Positions 31,155 to 42,739 of a DNA stretch of 64,000 nt are shown one piece after another (position 1 is the first letter of the stretch; the number at the start of each line of letters is the position of its first letter). The notes below the pieces were generated by a model. That model saw nothing but the letters and a program-made list of their open reading frames with translations, searched no databases and was not told where the DNA came from. Both the position numbers and the translations under genes were made by a program. The DNA is from Letharia columbiana (Eukaryota; Ascomycota; Lecanoromycetes; Lecanorales; Parmeliaceae): NCBI RefSeq assembly GCF_014066305.1, contig NW_023501056.1, positions 708,501 through 772,500 of the forward strand, read 5' to 3'.

Positions 31155-34052
31155 TTGTCTCGGCCACGGGCTTTGACTCGCTCAAACAACAAATTCTCGC
31201 TCTTTAGATTTCTCTTTCCCAACACCAGGCAGCGAGCACGAGCGCGGCTTGAAGCTTTCAGATACGAGACTCTTCCTTCCTACAAATTACGGGCTCAGTC
31301 ACGCATATACCGGTTCATCCTTAAACGTCAGGCGAGTCGTCGGCAGAGAAAGGCAGCAGGCAAGGGTATCCTCTGGAGGCTTGCAGGCCGGAGAAGGATT
31401 TCTGGTATATTTGGGACGAAAGATGCGCGGTCCTCACCGATCCCCGCAATAACCAGCTCAGGTCACTCTACGATGGAAAGCGGATATACATCGGCACCCG
31501 AGAGGGGCACCAGACGGCGGAAGCTGGCAGGATACCTCAAGGCTGCCAACGAGCTTCGACAATCCTATCAGCAATCCTACGGATTGGGATCGCAAAGAGA
31601 TGGGAGTGCAGACGAGGACCGCAACTCTATACCTGGAGCCTTTCCAGATGCTACGGTTTCTCGGAATGGAGACGAGGAGATGCTGCTCTTCCCAAGCTAC
31701 ACGGTACGGCACTCTGTACGCAAAGGTCAACAGCGTGATGTTCCTGGGGCTACTCAGGATATCCGCAGCAACAAGGGAACCGGAGACGCAGAGTATTGGC
31801 AGAGGCAGTGGGAGAAATACGAAGACCAAAATGCTGTGGTAGATGTGGATGTCAGAGGATGGGTCTACGCTCCTCACCGAGGGCAGATGACTAGAAAGAA
31901 CAGGCTTTTGGTGGGTATTGCACGGCAGCTCAGTGGAATACCTGCTCCTTCAAGCAGCAGAGCGTCGAGTCCAAACTCTTCCCATCATGCTAGGGTGGAG
32001 GCTCGGAAAGCTAGGCAAGAGGAGGAAATGGCGGAGAAGGAAGCTGAATCGATAACGCGGAAAGGCCAAGGGGAGGCAGATATCGCGTGGCGTGGTGGAT
32101 ATAGTGAAGCACCAGGTCGTGATGAGGACGATACCAAAGAGTCCAGTAAATCTAGCTCGCCCGATCATAGCCGGCCAGCTTCACCAGAACAGCGAAATAC
32201 CCGAGCCAGTGAAATGGCTCGTCCTATCTCCAACAGCTCTCTACGTGGCGAACAGTACGATTCTGGAACCAAGACCTTTTCCAATCGAACATCCTGGAGT
32301 CACCCGTCAGAGATGACCTCTGCCGAGCTTAACGCTGCCAACGCACACATGATGGTCAGACTAAAGCCCTTTCTGAGTACCCCCTTGGTCAGCACAACCC
32401 TTACCGTCTTCTTCTACAACGACTCGAATTCAAAGTCTCATACGATTACGACTAATGAGGCTGGACACTTTTCGCTGCGCGCTGCTTTGGACTTTGTTCC
32501 TACCAACGTGCGAGTCCTCGCCTCGGACAAGCTGTCAGCCACTGAAGAAGTTCACATCTCAGAGCCTACTGGTATTAGCATGATAAGCGATATCGATGAT
32601 ACCATCAAACACTCTGGAATTGGCAATGGAGCTAGGGAGATCTTTCGAAACGCTTTCATCCGAGATCTCAAAGATCTTACGATCGATGGAGTAAAGGAAT
32701 GGTATTCCACACTGGCCGACCTTGATGTGAAATTCCACTACGTATCGAACTCCCCGTGGCAGCTCTATCCTGTCTTGGTGAGCTACTTCGCTCAGGCTGG
32801 ATTGCCGAAAGGCTCCTTCCATTTGAAGCAATATACTGGTATGCTTCAAGGCATCTTTGAGCCTGTTGCCGAGCGCAAGAAAGGCACCCTAGAGAGGATC
32901 CTGTCAGACTTCCCGGAAAGGCGCTTCATTCTTGCAGGAGACAGCGGAGAGGCAGATCTTGAGCTATATACAGATATTGTGCTAGCAAACCCAGGCAGGG
33001 TACTGGGCGTCTTCATTCGGGATGTCACCACTAGCAAGCCTCCGGCCTTTTTCGATTCCTCGATGAAGTCAATGAGATCACGTGGATCTCAATCACCTTT
33101 GCGAGGTAGAAGCAAAGACGATAGCGGCATTCCAATCAAAAAACAGTTGGGCGAGAAGCCGCCTGCGCTGCCACCGAGACAGGCAAGTCATTCAACAAAC
33201 ACCCACTCATCAGAAAACAGCGGCGGACCTATTATGGGTACACTGATTGATTTTGACGACGAACCGACCCCAGGAATTCATCACTCAATGACCGACCCCG
33301 CAGTATCAGAAGCAGAGAGGAAGCTGTCAACAACCTCCAATAAATCGCTTCCACCGTCCCGTCCCTCAAAGCCAAAAGCACTACGCTCAACGTCAGGCGC
33401 AGAACAGCCATCGTCCTCCACTCCACCTCCACAATCCGTACCCCGAAAACCAGCACCACCACCACCAAACCCAAAACCCCGCCAATATTCCACCCCCCAA
33501 GAAAATCCCAGTCAACCAAACGAGCCCTCACCTCTTTCCCAGACCCAAAATGTCTCCCCTCCAGGCAGCAGAGCCTCTTCTCTCGAACGCCAATCCTACC
33601 GCTCCGCCGTTCGCAACAAAGTCACCTCCGCCTACAACGCCCTCCCCTCCCTCTACAGCACCTCCCCCTACGCCCAACAACCACCCACCTCCGACCCAGC
33701 AAAACCACAGTCTAACTCCCGCCCGCCCCCTCCAGTCCCTCCCCGCAGAAACTTAACCAGCTATCCTGCAGCCGCAGCCCACTACGCCACTAACCGCCTC
33801 AGCGGCGGCTGGAGCGGGTACAGTAATGATGGTAGCAGTGGCGGTGGTGGTGGGAGCTCGGATGACGCGAATGGGAATGAGCAGGTGCTGAGCAAGAAAG
33901 AGGAAATGTGGATGAGGAGGTGGGCGAGGGCGAAGGAGATTTTTGACGAGAAGGGCGTTGTGTTGAGGGCATGGAGGGTTGGTGAGGACGTCGCGGACGA
34001 GGCTGTCAGGCTGGTTGAGGGGACGAGGAAGAAGATGGAGAAGCGGGGGTGA
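31155..34052 (+). CDS. app1: App1-like phosphatidate phosphatase (5' end unresolved)
   Basis: The frame 31155-34052 (up to 965 residues) carries the App1/DUF2183 catalytic domain in its middle. The HAD-type motif SDIDDTIKHS lies at ~478-487, FHYVSNSPWQLYPVL follows, and RFILAGDSGEADLELY comes near 595. App1 is a Mg-dependent phosphatidate phosphatase that joins cortical actin patches in yeast. The N-terminal block (LEAFRYETLPSYKLRAQSRI) is the usual family start region. The C-terminal 300 residues are Pro/Ser-rich with PxxP runs (KPAPPPPNPKPR) suited to SH3 binding, as in yeast App1. No in-frame ATG lies between the upstream stop at 31095 and 31155; the first in-frame ATG (31471) would cut off the conserved block. 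The true start is therefore in an unseen upstream exon or lost. Confidence 0.88.
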   Translation: MSRPRALTRSNNKFSLFRFLFPNTRQRARARLEAFRYETLPSYKLRAQSRIYRFILKRQASRRQRKAAGKGILWRLAGRRRISGIFGTKDARSSPIPAITSSGHSTMESGYTSAPERGTRRRKLAGYLKAANELRQSYQQSYGLGSQRDGSADEDRNSIPGAFPDATVSRNGDEEMLLFPSYTVRHSVRKGQQRDVPGATQDIRSNKGTGDAEYWQRQWEKYEDQNAVVDVDVRGWVYAPHRGQMTRKNRLLVGIARQLSGIPAPSSSRASSPNSSHHARVEARKARQEEEMAEKEAESITRKGQGEADIAWRGGYSEAPGRDEDDTKESSKSSSPDHSRPASPEQRNTRASEMARPISNSSLRGEQYDSGTKTFSNRTSWSHPSEMTSAELNAANAHMMVRLKPFLSTPLVSTTLTVFFYNDSNSKSHTITTNEAGHFSLRAALDFVPTNVRVLASDKLSATEEVHISEPTGISMISDIDDTIKHSGIGNGAREIFRNAFIRDLKDLTIDGVKEWYSTLADLDVKFHYVSNSPWQLYPVLVSYFAQAGLPKGSFHLKQYTGMLQGIFEPVAERKKGTLERILSDFPERRFILAGDSGEADLELYTDIVLANPGRVLGVFIRDVTTSKPPAFFDSSMKSMRSRGSQSPLRGRSKDDSGIPIKKQLGEKPPALPPRQASHSTNTHSSENSGGPIMGTLIDFDDEPTPGIHHSMTDPAVSEAERKLSTTSNKSLPPSRPSKPKALRSTSGAEQPSSSTPPPQSVPRKPAPPPPNPKPRQYSTPQENPSQPNEPSPLSQTQNVSPPGSRASSLERQSYRSAVRNKVTSAYNALPSLYSTSPYAQQPPTSDPAKPQSNSRPPPPVPPRRNLTSYPAAAAHYATNRLSGGWSGYSNDGSSGGGGGSSDDANGNEQVLSKKEEMWMRRWARAKEIFDEKGVVLRAWRVGEDVADEAVRLVEGTRKKMEKRG

Positions 34053-34664
34053 ACGCTTATATGTACATATGATGCGTACGCTGCAACGATAGTCGTCGGC
34101 GTCCGTGTCTCTATCTCTCTGATCTTCTTGATCGAGGGAAAAGGCATATAACAATAGCGTTGGCGTCTCATAGAAAAAGAAAAAGAAATGTAAATGTAAA
34201 TATAAATAATAAACTTGATATCCATCACCGGGAACCGTGAAGGGAAGCCAATTGCTCTGACTGTTTGAAAGATTTGAAGCCGATCGAAGTGGAAGGGAAG
34301 GAAAGAGAGGTAGGTGGTGTTGGCGATGGCTGGAGGGAATTGATACTTACTCAGTCGCGTGGTAGAGTAGCGGAGCCGACACTGCTGTTACACCTCTATT
34401 GCGTTTCCAATCCAATAAATATCGACTACACTACGAGGATATGATCCGATGTTACGAAGATTGTAAGCCAACTGGCGAGTACTCTACATTGGCACCGGAG
34501 AGCTTTTTCAAGCAGATGATGGGCTAACGAATTTCGGAGACAGGGAGATGGGAAAGCAGAAACTTTTTGTCATTATTTTAGTCATAATCATCACAGTTCG
34601 TAAGATTGTCGTCGTCTCCATGATGTTCATCATATCATCATCGTCTCTTCCCAATCTTCATCAA
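34053..34664. other. Convergent intergenic region
   Basis: Lies between the 3' ends of app1 (plus) and the Ser/Pro-rich gene (minus). AT-rich tail sequence at 34180-34215 (AAATGTAAATATAAATAATAA-like) is suitable for polyadenylation signals. No gene is seen. Confidence 0.5.
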
Positions 34665-37600
34665 TCATTCCTTCCGCGTCCAGTCCTCGTACAACGCCTT
34701 CCCCCTCTCCTTTACCTCCTCATCATCCGGATGCCTCCTCCCCTCCTCAAACACATCCAGCAAATCTTGCTGCAACAAATGCCGCTTATGCGCCGTATGT
34801 CGCAAATGCTCGAAATCGTCATCCTCGCACGCTTCATTGAAAACAGTTCGCATGCGGGATGAATAGAGGTGGCAGCTGGCTCCTTGATCGACTTTGTGTG
34901 GCGACTGGTCGATGGCGCGGGCAATGGAGGAGCCGTCGGTCACGGCGGGGAGGACAACGTCAGTGTAGCAAGAGGGGCAGATTGTGAATTCCGGGATGTG
35001 CGGGTGGATGTGCCAGGGGAGATTGCGGAGCATTTGGTCGCGGGGACATTTGGGAACGATTTGGTTACTCGAGGATTTAGGTGGCGTTCGCGTTTTGGGA
35101 GATTCGGGCTCGTGTGTGAGCTTTTTGACCAGTCGTGCGAGTGGAGCGGTGTTGGGCTCTTTGTGGGATCTTCGTGCTTCAGCGGCTACTTGGTCGAGTA
35201 CATCGATGTATTGAACAAAGTTGTGGCCGTCAGATCGCAGAGAGCAGACTCGTTCTTTGGCTTCACCGTGGTGGCCCCTAGATACGTAGAAGACTTCTTC
35301 GAGGACGGGGAAGATACTCTCAAGGCTGTAGACGCAGTGCTGGCAGACGTTGAAGTCCGGAATATGTTTACTGGTTTGATCGTCTTCGAGCCGGTACCAA
35401 TGGTGGCGAGCAATTGGTCTGTCTTCCATGCACGGCCGCTGCTTTGCGGTCGTTTTAGCCAGGGCCGTAAGGAGCTCTAGATTTGGACGGTTTTCGTTCA
35501 TGGTCATTTGAGTCGCTAGGCGGATCCAGGGGTCGTTGAGGTCACAGATTGTCTTTTCGCCATGTGGTTCTGGAGCTCGCGGCATCAGATGATGACTGTA
35601 CCGAGCACCAAAGACATTATGAAGACAGTCCGGGCAGATCGCAAAGCGATGGCATCCGTGGAGAGTGTACCAGTCCTTGTAGCCAGCAACAGGTTGCGGC
35701 CTTGGGCACAGAGGTAGTATGACTGGCTGTTGTGGCTGTGCTACAACGGTTGAAGGAAATGGTGCTGACGACCTTGATCCGCTATTGGACGCACTAGAAG
35801 CTGAAGCTAGAACTGATGGCCTCGAGCTTGCCGCTGCAGCATAAACCTCTGGTACATAAGAGTTCGCTCTCGATCGTTGCGGACGTTGGGGAATCTGATC
35901 AGGTTGGGAGCTTGGGACATGCGTGTTCGATCTCGCGCCGAGAGACGATTGTTCGAACTTCGCTGGCTTGTACCTATCGCTGGGCGACGAAATGCTTGGA
36001 GACGAAGGTCTCGATCGTGTTCCGGGAGAGCGTGTTGACTCAGCTGGCTGCAAGTATGATGGCGTGCTTACTGTTAACTGCGGGCGAACGTCGGTGTACG
36101 AGGCCGATCGCTGACGTCCTGAAAATCCGGGTCTCAACGTCGAAGACGGAGCCAAGGCCGGGGCTGGGGCTGGGGCTGGAGCTGGAGCTGGAGCTGGAGC
36201 TGGAGCCGGTGCTGTGGGTGCAATAGATGCGTGCCTACTCGCTGCATACCGCGCTTCATGGATTCCATTGGAGCGGTAATCAGCACGCACCGCTGGGGAT
36301 GGTGATCGAATGCTTATCCCGGGCCCAAGGATAGGTTCTGGCTCCACCATATTGGTCGGAGAAGGTAAAGGCGTCGTCATCCGTGATCTTGGGGTAGTGC
36401 GTCGGGGCCTTTCAGTCATATCTGCTTCAACCGGATGGACTCCTGTACCTGGAGTCCTAGGAGTCCTTGGCGTTGAATTGTTCGACAAGGGCGAGGGCGG
36501 CCTTGATCTTTGTATCTCGTTTTTCAGGCCAGTAATGGTGTGCGTTCGGCGATGGTGGACCTCATTTGGTGGCGTTCTAGGAGGAGAGGAGTAAGGCGAC
36601 GTTGTGGGGGAACCTCTGGGTGAAGCCATTGGGGAAGGGTGTGGAGAAGGCCGAGGCGAAGCTTTTCGTGCACCAGCTATGTCGTGCTCGAGCCGGGCGT
36701 TTATGCCCAGAAGGAAGTCCCCACTCAGAAGCGATGCGCGATTAGTGGCAGGTCCTTTGTGTTCTGCGGCTGATTCAGGCGGGGTTGGTGTAGGCTGCCT
36801 AGAGCTATGTCGCTGTTGAGGGCAATCGTTGAAGTGTGGAGTCGAAGACTTGGGCGAGTCCTGTGCCGAAAGCGTGTTAGGTCCTTCATGGTGTCTGCCA
36901 GAGCCGCGGCTGGCGTCGGATTCGTCAGAGGATCCATGACGATACCCAGGCTGCAGCGGTACCGTCCTGGAAGAGAAAGGCGCTCCTGGATATGCTGGTG
37001 CCGCTGATGCATGTCTGCCCAACGGAGCCAATGGCGGGCGTGTAGGATGATGATAGCTATCGTTCCTGTGGTCTCTCTCTCTATCTTTGTACCTTTCCCT
37101 GGTGCTTTCATATGTCGCGCTTCCAGTATCATAGGCTGATGCATGCCTGCCTGATGAAGCCAATGCAGGGCGGCCGGATTTCTTAGGGTCATGTTTGATT
37201 TGGTCTAAGTCTCTAGAACTGTCATCCTTTGCAATCCTTGGATCGTAATATGAATGAGATCTTTGGTTCTCCGCGTACTTTACTCTAGGACTCATGATTT
37301 CGGGAGAGAGCATGTGTTCAGCGGAAAAGCGGTCTTCCTGTGGCCTTGACGGTCGCGGTCCAGATGCATAAGGTGACCTCGCACGCTCCAAAGGGGGTGG
37401 AGCATCGCCTCTTGACTTGTCCCGTGCGAAGTCTGTGTCCAGTTTGGGAACATCCCTCCTTCCTCTCTCGTTCCGCTGAGGCACGGGTGCATGTCTTTGG
37501 GATGTCGTTGAAGGGTTCCTTGGCCCGCCATAGGTCAGTGGGATCTGATCAACATCCTCTGATTTCCGGATGCAGTGACTATCCTGACTGTCATTGACCG

Positions 37601-38100
37601 GGCTTAGTGGTGTTGCAGGGCCAGAACCCTCTGAGGAAGAGGTGGAAGCCAAGCTCTCTGTATCATCATCGGCATCCTTGACTATTGGTTGTTGGTCCGG
37701 GGTTCCCCGCATTTGGACTCCGTCATCCTCAACGCCGACTGGTATTGGCTTGCCTTCTTTTGATAACTCCTTTTTCAACGATGCAGATTCATCCTCTACC
37801 CTTGGGGACGGTGGCCATCTTTGTCTGGCACAGTTGGATGTGTATGGCTTGCGGAGCCTGGAAGGTGATCTCGCACGATGAGGACGAACTCTGGAGGGTG
37901 TTCTCGGAGGTGGAGGTCGAGCGCTGCGACTGCGTGCCTGAGGGTATGCCTGGGGCTTCAGCGGCGAAGGGTCCTCACCGCGACTAAAAGTTGGTATTAG
38001 CGAGAGGAGCATAACACCTAGGGAGTTGAAGTTGTCCATACTCGTTGTCCCACGTCTCGTACGACGTTGATCGATGGTAATGGCTATGGGCAGAGGCCAT
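34665..38100 (-). CDS. Conserved Ser/Pro-rich fungal protein with C-terminal CxxC motifs
   Basis: Two exons (38042-38100 and 34665-37983) separated by a 58-nt intron (GTATGG donor, CTAAT branch, TTTTAG acceptor) give 1125 residues. The first exon reads MASAHSHYHRSTSYETWDN. Residues ~30-770 are low complexity and rich in Ser, Pro, Arg and Thr, with many SP/TP sites. They include an Ala-Pro dipeptide run encoded by a GGCTGG/AGCTGG hexamer repeat at 36160-36212. The last ~330 residues are folded-looking and contain paired cysteines (FAICPDCLHNVFG, FNVCQHCVYSLE, FTICPSCYTDVV), suggesting zinc-ribbon-like modules. The C-terminal end is charged and helical. It resembles a conserved but uncharacterised family of filamentous ascomycetes. 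Its large size and SP/TP density suggest phosphoregulation; that is inference. Confidence 0.8.
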
Positions 38101-39598
38101 GCTGCTGTCCGTAAGCAAATACGAAACTGTGTTCTGCCCGAAGAAATGTACTGCCAGCTAGAATTGGCAGAGAGGAAGAGACTGTTGTTCGCAAATGGTG
38201 CCGAGGCTCACTTCTCGCTGATTGCTAACATTGGGCTGCTCGGAAGACAGTGTGAGTATTTCACGAAAACAAGAGTGGGAAGAGAGAGTCGTAATTGGCA
38301 AGGCTAGGTATGTGAGACCTGATTTAGGTAATACGAGTAGACCAACGCATTGAACTGCAAAACATTGCCTTCCGGCTTGAATGAATCAATGACTGTAACC
38401 CTTCTGCCTCCCCACTTCTCCAGTCTCCACAGCCGCACAATAATACGCAGAGAACGAAGCTTGAGAAAAGGCGGTGGCAGCAGGTGGGGACGTTCACTGT
38501 TGAAGGAGTTACTGCCCGGCGATCCCTTTGCAATGAATGGCTAGAATCCTCCTTAGGGAGTCTTTATAGTGGTTGTGGTGGGGATGCTGTGCATAAAGTT
38601 GCGGATAAAATTGTGTTGATTGGGGCGGTGCCTGGCGCTAGGAAACATCTTTTCATGCATTCGACGCTCCTGTGACAGTACACCACCAAAAATATATGGC
38701 AATGCATTGATGAAGAGGCGGATTGTTTCACTATGACAGCAAAGGTCAAAATGACTGGCAATGCGTTGATTCCATCTTGTGCATCAGGGTCTTGTGCTGA
38801 ATTCACTGAGTCAGAGTGGCCGCCCAGGCGATGACTGCTCCAACTCTGAACCTACCCAACGTCAACGATCGCCGCGTATCCTCGTTTCACGGATCTGTTG
38901 AGGTCCTCGGCCTGCATGCACCCTCATGATGTCTATTCCACTCTTGGGCTTCGACGCTTTTCGTAATGGCGTTTCGCTGTCTTCGGCGCGCACGACATCC
39001 CCAACCAGTTTCTTCGCCCTTATCCTCATTTGCGGGTCCTTGACTGCCGGCGGTATTCGAGATGTTGGGTACGGGTGCACTTTGGGGATCTCGTTGAAGC
39101 TGGGACGCCTGGTGTCTGCTGATAAGGCGAAAGAGACGGGGTCTTAGAAGAAGATAGCCTCCGATGATGGTGAGGAGTCGAAGGCTATTGGACGTGAGAA
39201 GTCCAGAAAATGTCTGGATGGCGTAATGTTGGAGGTTATGGACCTATGCTGCAATGTTGAGAGACCCAACGGAGGCTACCATGGTAGTTACTGGAGGCAA
39301 CGAACGTCATCAGCATGTGGCAGCCAAGCTTCAAAAGCTTGTACACGTACAAATGAGTATAGCGGTAGTGTACTATGTGCTGCTCGTAGTCCCTGTAGTC
39401 TTGGAGTCGTAGTGTATCTAGCGATGCAAGTGCACTACCAAAGCATAGTTGAGGTTCAAATTCCTGAGCATGACGCTCTTGCCCATCAATCTGGTGCTTG
39501 CTCGCTTCGCCTGTGAGAAGGCTTGGCGGATGTTTACAAAAGTGAAGTCCCTTGTTTCCCCTTCCAAACCTCGGCTTTGAGTACAAGAATCCCAATCC
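38101..39598. other. Intergenic region
   Basis: No supportable gene. On the minus strand 38862-39146 is a basic, coding-like frame (VKDPQMRIRAKKLVGDVV), but an in-frame TAA interrupts it upstream and no start or splice junction was found. A short imperfect direct repeat (TGGCAATGC(A/G)TTGAT) occurs at ~38697 and ~38756. Confidence 0.35.
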
Positions 39599-40090
39599 AT
39601 GGCAGACAACGAGGAGCAGGCGTTGGAACAGGTATGTTCTCCCCTACAGCTTTGTTATTTGAGACTTGCTAACGTCTGTATACAGCGCCTCAAGTCTGCT
39701 CTTTGGTTCTCAATCGGCAAGATAGTTGACGAAGAAACGCTCAAGCTTGGTGTCAATGCTACACCACAATTCATTGGGGCCTTGACGGAGATGGTCTGGG
39801 CACAGATTGGTAAGTTACAGTTACCTTTGACAGCAAGAATTCGTGCACATGCTGACGTACTTTCCCAACGACAGAAAATATCGGCATGGATTTGAAAAGC
39901 TTTGCCAAGTACGCGATTCTCCAACCTTTTTAAAGAATGATACAGGCTGATTCTATGTACAAGACATGCTGGGCGGTCTACTATATCCACGGACGACGTG
40001 ATGCTTCTATCTCGCCGGAACGAGGGCCTAGAGACTGTGCTCAGGAGTTACATGGAAAGCGCCGGCATTCCAAAACGCAAGAAGCGTTGA
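39599..40090 (+). CDS. mhf1: CENP-S / MHF1 histone-fold protein
   Basis: Four small exons (39599-39631, 39686-39809, 39875-39908, 39964-40090) give 105 residues: MADNEEQALEQ, then RLKSALWFSIGKIVDEE, NATPQFIGALTEMVWAQ, ENIGMDLKSFAK and HAGRSTISTDDVMLLSRRN. All junctions are in phase with good signals. This is the histone fold of CENP-S (MHF1), with the diagnostic AGRST-I-TDDV-LL-RRN segment. MHF1 pairs with CENP-X/MHF2 to bind branched DNA with the Fanconi-type helicase (Fml1/Mph1/FANCM), and it also sits at the inner kinetochore in the CENP-T-W-S-X complex. The basic C-terminal tail (PKRKKR) suits DNA binding. The length agrees with the family. No exon is long enough to be noticed as a gene on its own. 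Confidence 0.93.
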
Positions 40091-40582
40091 TGGACACACC
40101 ATATACAAGAATGGCTTCGATGCATCCTAGTATGTGATGATATGGTTCCATCAATCCATCGCTGTCAGCTGTTCTGCATTCACACAGCGCATCCACTCAC
40201 GGTAAAAGGTTCATTACGGCGTATGTTTACGACCCACCATGCCAGAAATCTCAAGGTCTCAAGAGGAATCATGACTGATAAGACACGGTATTCGGCACTC
40301 GGCAAGACCAGCGCCATTTGAGGCACAGGCAGAGCTATCCCAAAATCTGAAACTCAGAGCACTGAAGGCAGTCTAAGGCTACTGCCAAAGCAAGTCTACG
40401 GCCTGTTCACCAGACAAAAGGACAAAATTCAAGTAATGGGTAGCACGATTTGTGAGGACATCTTGCTAGATGTGGCATAGGACAGTTTATCGGCAACTCA
40501 GCAACACGAGTATATCTCGCATGGTAAAAGCACCGCAACGGACTTCCTTCTGGCCGCATTCCTGAGACCCAGCCGTTCGGCA
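40091..40582. other. Convergent intergenic region
   Basis: Between the 3' ends of mhf1 (plus) and the butanediol dehydrogenase-like gene (minus). No open frame of note and no repeat seen. Confidence 0.5.
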
Positions 40583-41920
40583 TCAAGGGCTAACCTCGAC
40601 GAGGATTTTGACATGATTGTCTTTGTCATTGACAAGCGCCTTGAACCCTTTTTCCTCAACCTCGTCCATCTGAATCTTCCGGGTGATCATAGATGCTGGT
40701 TGAAGCTTCCCTAAGAGGGTCTAGGTTAGACACTGCATTTGATCGGTGTCTTGGTTTCTTGACTCACCGGAGGAGATTGCATCCAAGACGTCTTGAAAGT
40801 CTCCCTCCTGATACGTCGCAACACCCATGTATTTCCTCTCTCGAAAACACAACCAATTGGGCGTGATGGTTGCGGTCTTCTCCCAGATTGCAATGTTGAC
40901 GAGGGTGCCTCTAGCACGAATGGCCTGGATGGCCTGGTCAAGCCCAGCTTGCACGCCTGCTGCATCGAAAGCCACGTTGACACCTCGCCCGTCACAGATC
41001 TCCTTCACGCGAGCAACCACGTCGTCTTTTGAAGGATCCAGCACATAGTGAGCCCCGAACTTTTTCGCGAACTCCATTCGTCGCGGCGCCATTTCGGACA
41101 CAATGATCTTCTCGGCTCCTCTGGCCTTCAACGTTTGAATCACTGCGAGTCCGATGGGACCACCACCCAAGATCAAGACCGAATCTCCCTTCTTGAACGG
41201 GCTTATGTTGACGGCATGCCATGCTACAGCCAATGGCTCCACGAGTGCTGAGCTCGAGCATCAGTCAACCACTTGCAAGCCAAGGAATTACTCACCTGCG
41301 ACCTCCATAGAAACGTTCTCAGGAATTTCATATACGGCTTTTCGAGGGACGACCACGTGCTCGGAAAGCCCACCGCCCCAACCTAAGCTATGTGAGTAGC
41401 TCGAAGTTCGAGACAAGAGGATCAACAGACTCACCACTAAGACCGACGAACCCGTTATTGTCACAACAGTTGATGTACCCGTCCCGGCACGCACCACACG
41501 TTCCATCATATATGATGGGCTGGATGGTGACTTTTGCTCCGACCTTGATATCATACACGCCTTCGCCAACCTCCTCCACTACTCCGCTAAACTCATGACC
41601 GAGTGTCAGGGGTACCTTCTCATTGGTAATGGGATGAGGGACGGTGGGCATGATGTTGGCGCCTCCAAGGTACTCGTGCAGATCTGGACCAGCTTCGTCA
41701 GCGCTGTTTCCCCCATGGTCGTGGGCCTGGATCCATCATACCTGTCCCACAGATGCCGACATAGGCTGGTTTGACCTAGAGATTTTGCTCAGTCGGCTTG
41801 CTCAAGCACAGTCCCGAAGCCGTGCCGACACACCTTCACCTGGCCTCTTCCGCATTGTGGAATGGGAACATCATCGAGTCGAATGTCTTTTTGACCATGA
41901 AATCGAAGTGCTTTCATCAT
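40583..41920 (-). CDS. 2,3-butanediol dehydrogenase-like zinc alcohol dehydrogenase
   Basis: Six exons (41834-41920, 41742-41775, 41435-41683, 41296-41382, 40768-41247, 40583-40710) give 354 residues; all five introns are 48-58 nt and in phase. It starts MMKALRFHGQKDIRL, with an alternative Met one codon later. The catalytic zinc ligands are visible: Cys38 (VGICGTDLHEY), His70/Glu71 (TLGHEFSG) and the EPLAVAWHAV region. A structural-zinc loop (CGACRDGYINCC) and the Rossmann motif ILGGGPIGLAV follow. This matches the (R,R)-butanediol dehydrogenase/sorbitol dehydrogenase branch of the MDR superfamily, which interconverts acetoin and butanediol or similar polyols with NAD(H). It is divergent from a second alcohol dehydrogenase 0.82 kb away, suggesting shared control. 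The exact substrate cannot be read from sequence. Confidence 0.88.
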
Positions 41921-42739
41921 CTTGGCGGAGGCTAGACGGATGTTTTGTCGGACGGTGCGATCGAACTGGGCCTCATACAAGGCAGCGTTGTCCAGTGCGA
42001 AAAGAAGAAGGATTCATTGCGATATTATCTACTATGTACAACTTCCTCTCCAACCAAAAGCAATTTCGGCACTGAGTCTTCTTTCTGTCGTGGAGTAGCA
42101 TCGCGATCCCGTGTGTGCGAACCTTACAAGCGGGGTATGCTAATTCACCGGATTCAGTGCGGACCATCTTGCCCACCACGCATTACTGAGCACAGTGGTT
42201 CAGTTTTGAGATGATCGAAAGACGCAAGAAGACCAAAGTAGCAAAGCCGATGATCATCGCTGGTGGTTTAATCTGACGGCAGCTTCTTAATGGCGCGCCA
42301 GTGGGGCATTTTTGAAAATTGAAAAGGGTTGGAAAAGACCAAGTGCGAGCCTGACAGCTGCAGGCTGCACGAGCCAAAAGAGTGCTGCAGCAAAAGATCA
42401 GGCTTTCCCCACAATCCTTTCAAATGCGCTTAACTCCTTTTAGCCATACTAAATTGAGGATCCCGGAAAAATATATGGCCCGGGTCAGGAACGAGCGGGG
42501 CTTTAGCGGGGGCTCTGGGACATGACTTCATTGCGACGCGAACATTTGCATCCGCCGGTGATGAGGTAACTTTGGCATTCATACTTCCGCCTACCCTACT
42601 TCCCATGATTTAATTCATTCACAACAATTCCTCCTCTTTCAAACATCCATTCACCTCCTGCAAATTACACTATCCCTCGTTCTATACAATCGATACTCTC
42701 AATCAATTCAAATCTCAATTCTCGTCCTCCTCCTTCAAC
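41921..42739. promoter_or_regulatory. Shared divergent promoter of two alcohol dehydrogenase genes
   Basis: The 819-bp region between the two divergent dehydrogenase starts contains no supportable gene. It includes a pair of GCGGGG motifs at 42495-42500 and 42506-42511, which fit the SYGGRG consensus of the carbon-catabolite repressor CreA. A TATA-like AAATATATGG lies at ~42469-42477. The last ~130 bases before 42740 are CT-rich, a usual fungal promoter or leader feature. Regulation by CreA is inferred from motif match only. Confidence 0.5.

Noticed and set aside
34869..35480. 203-residue plus-strand open frame
   Set aside because: Antisense of the C-terminal cysteine-motif part of the Ser/Pro-rich gene, whose minus-strand reading is clearly protein-like.
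38862..39147. Basic minus-strand frame, possible small gene
   Set aside because: In-frame TAA upstream, no ATG, no acceptor with matching phase; not enough for a call.
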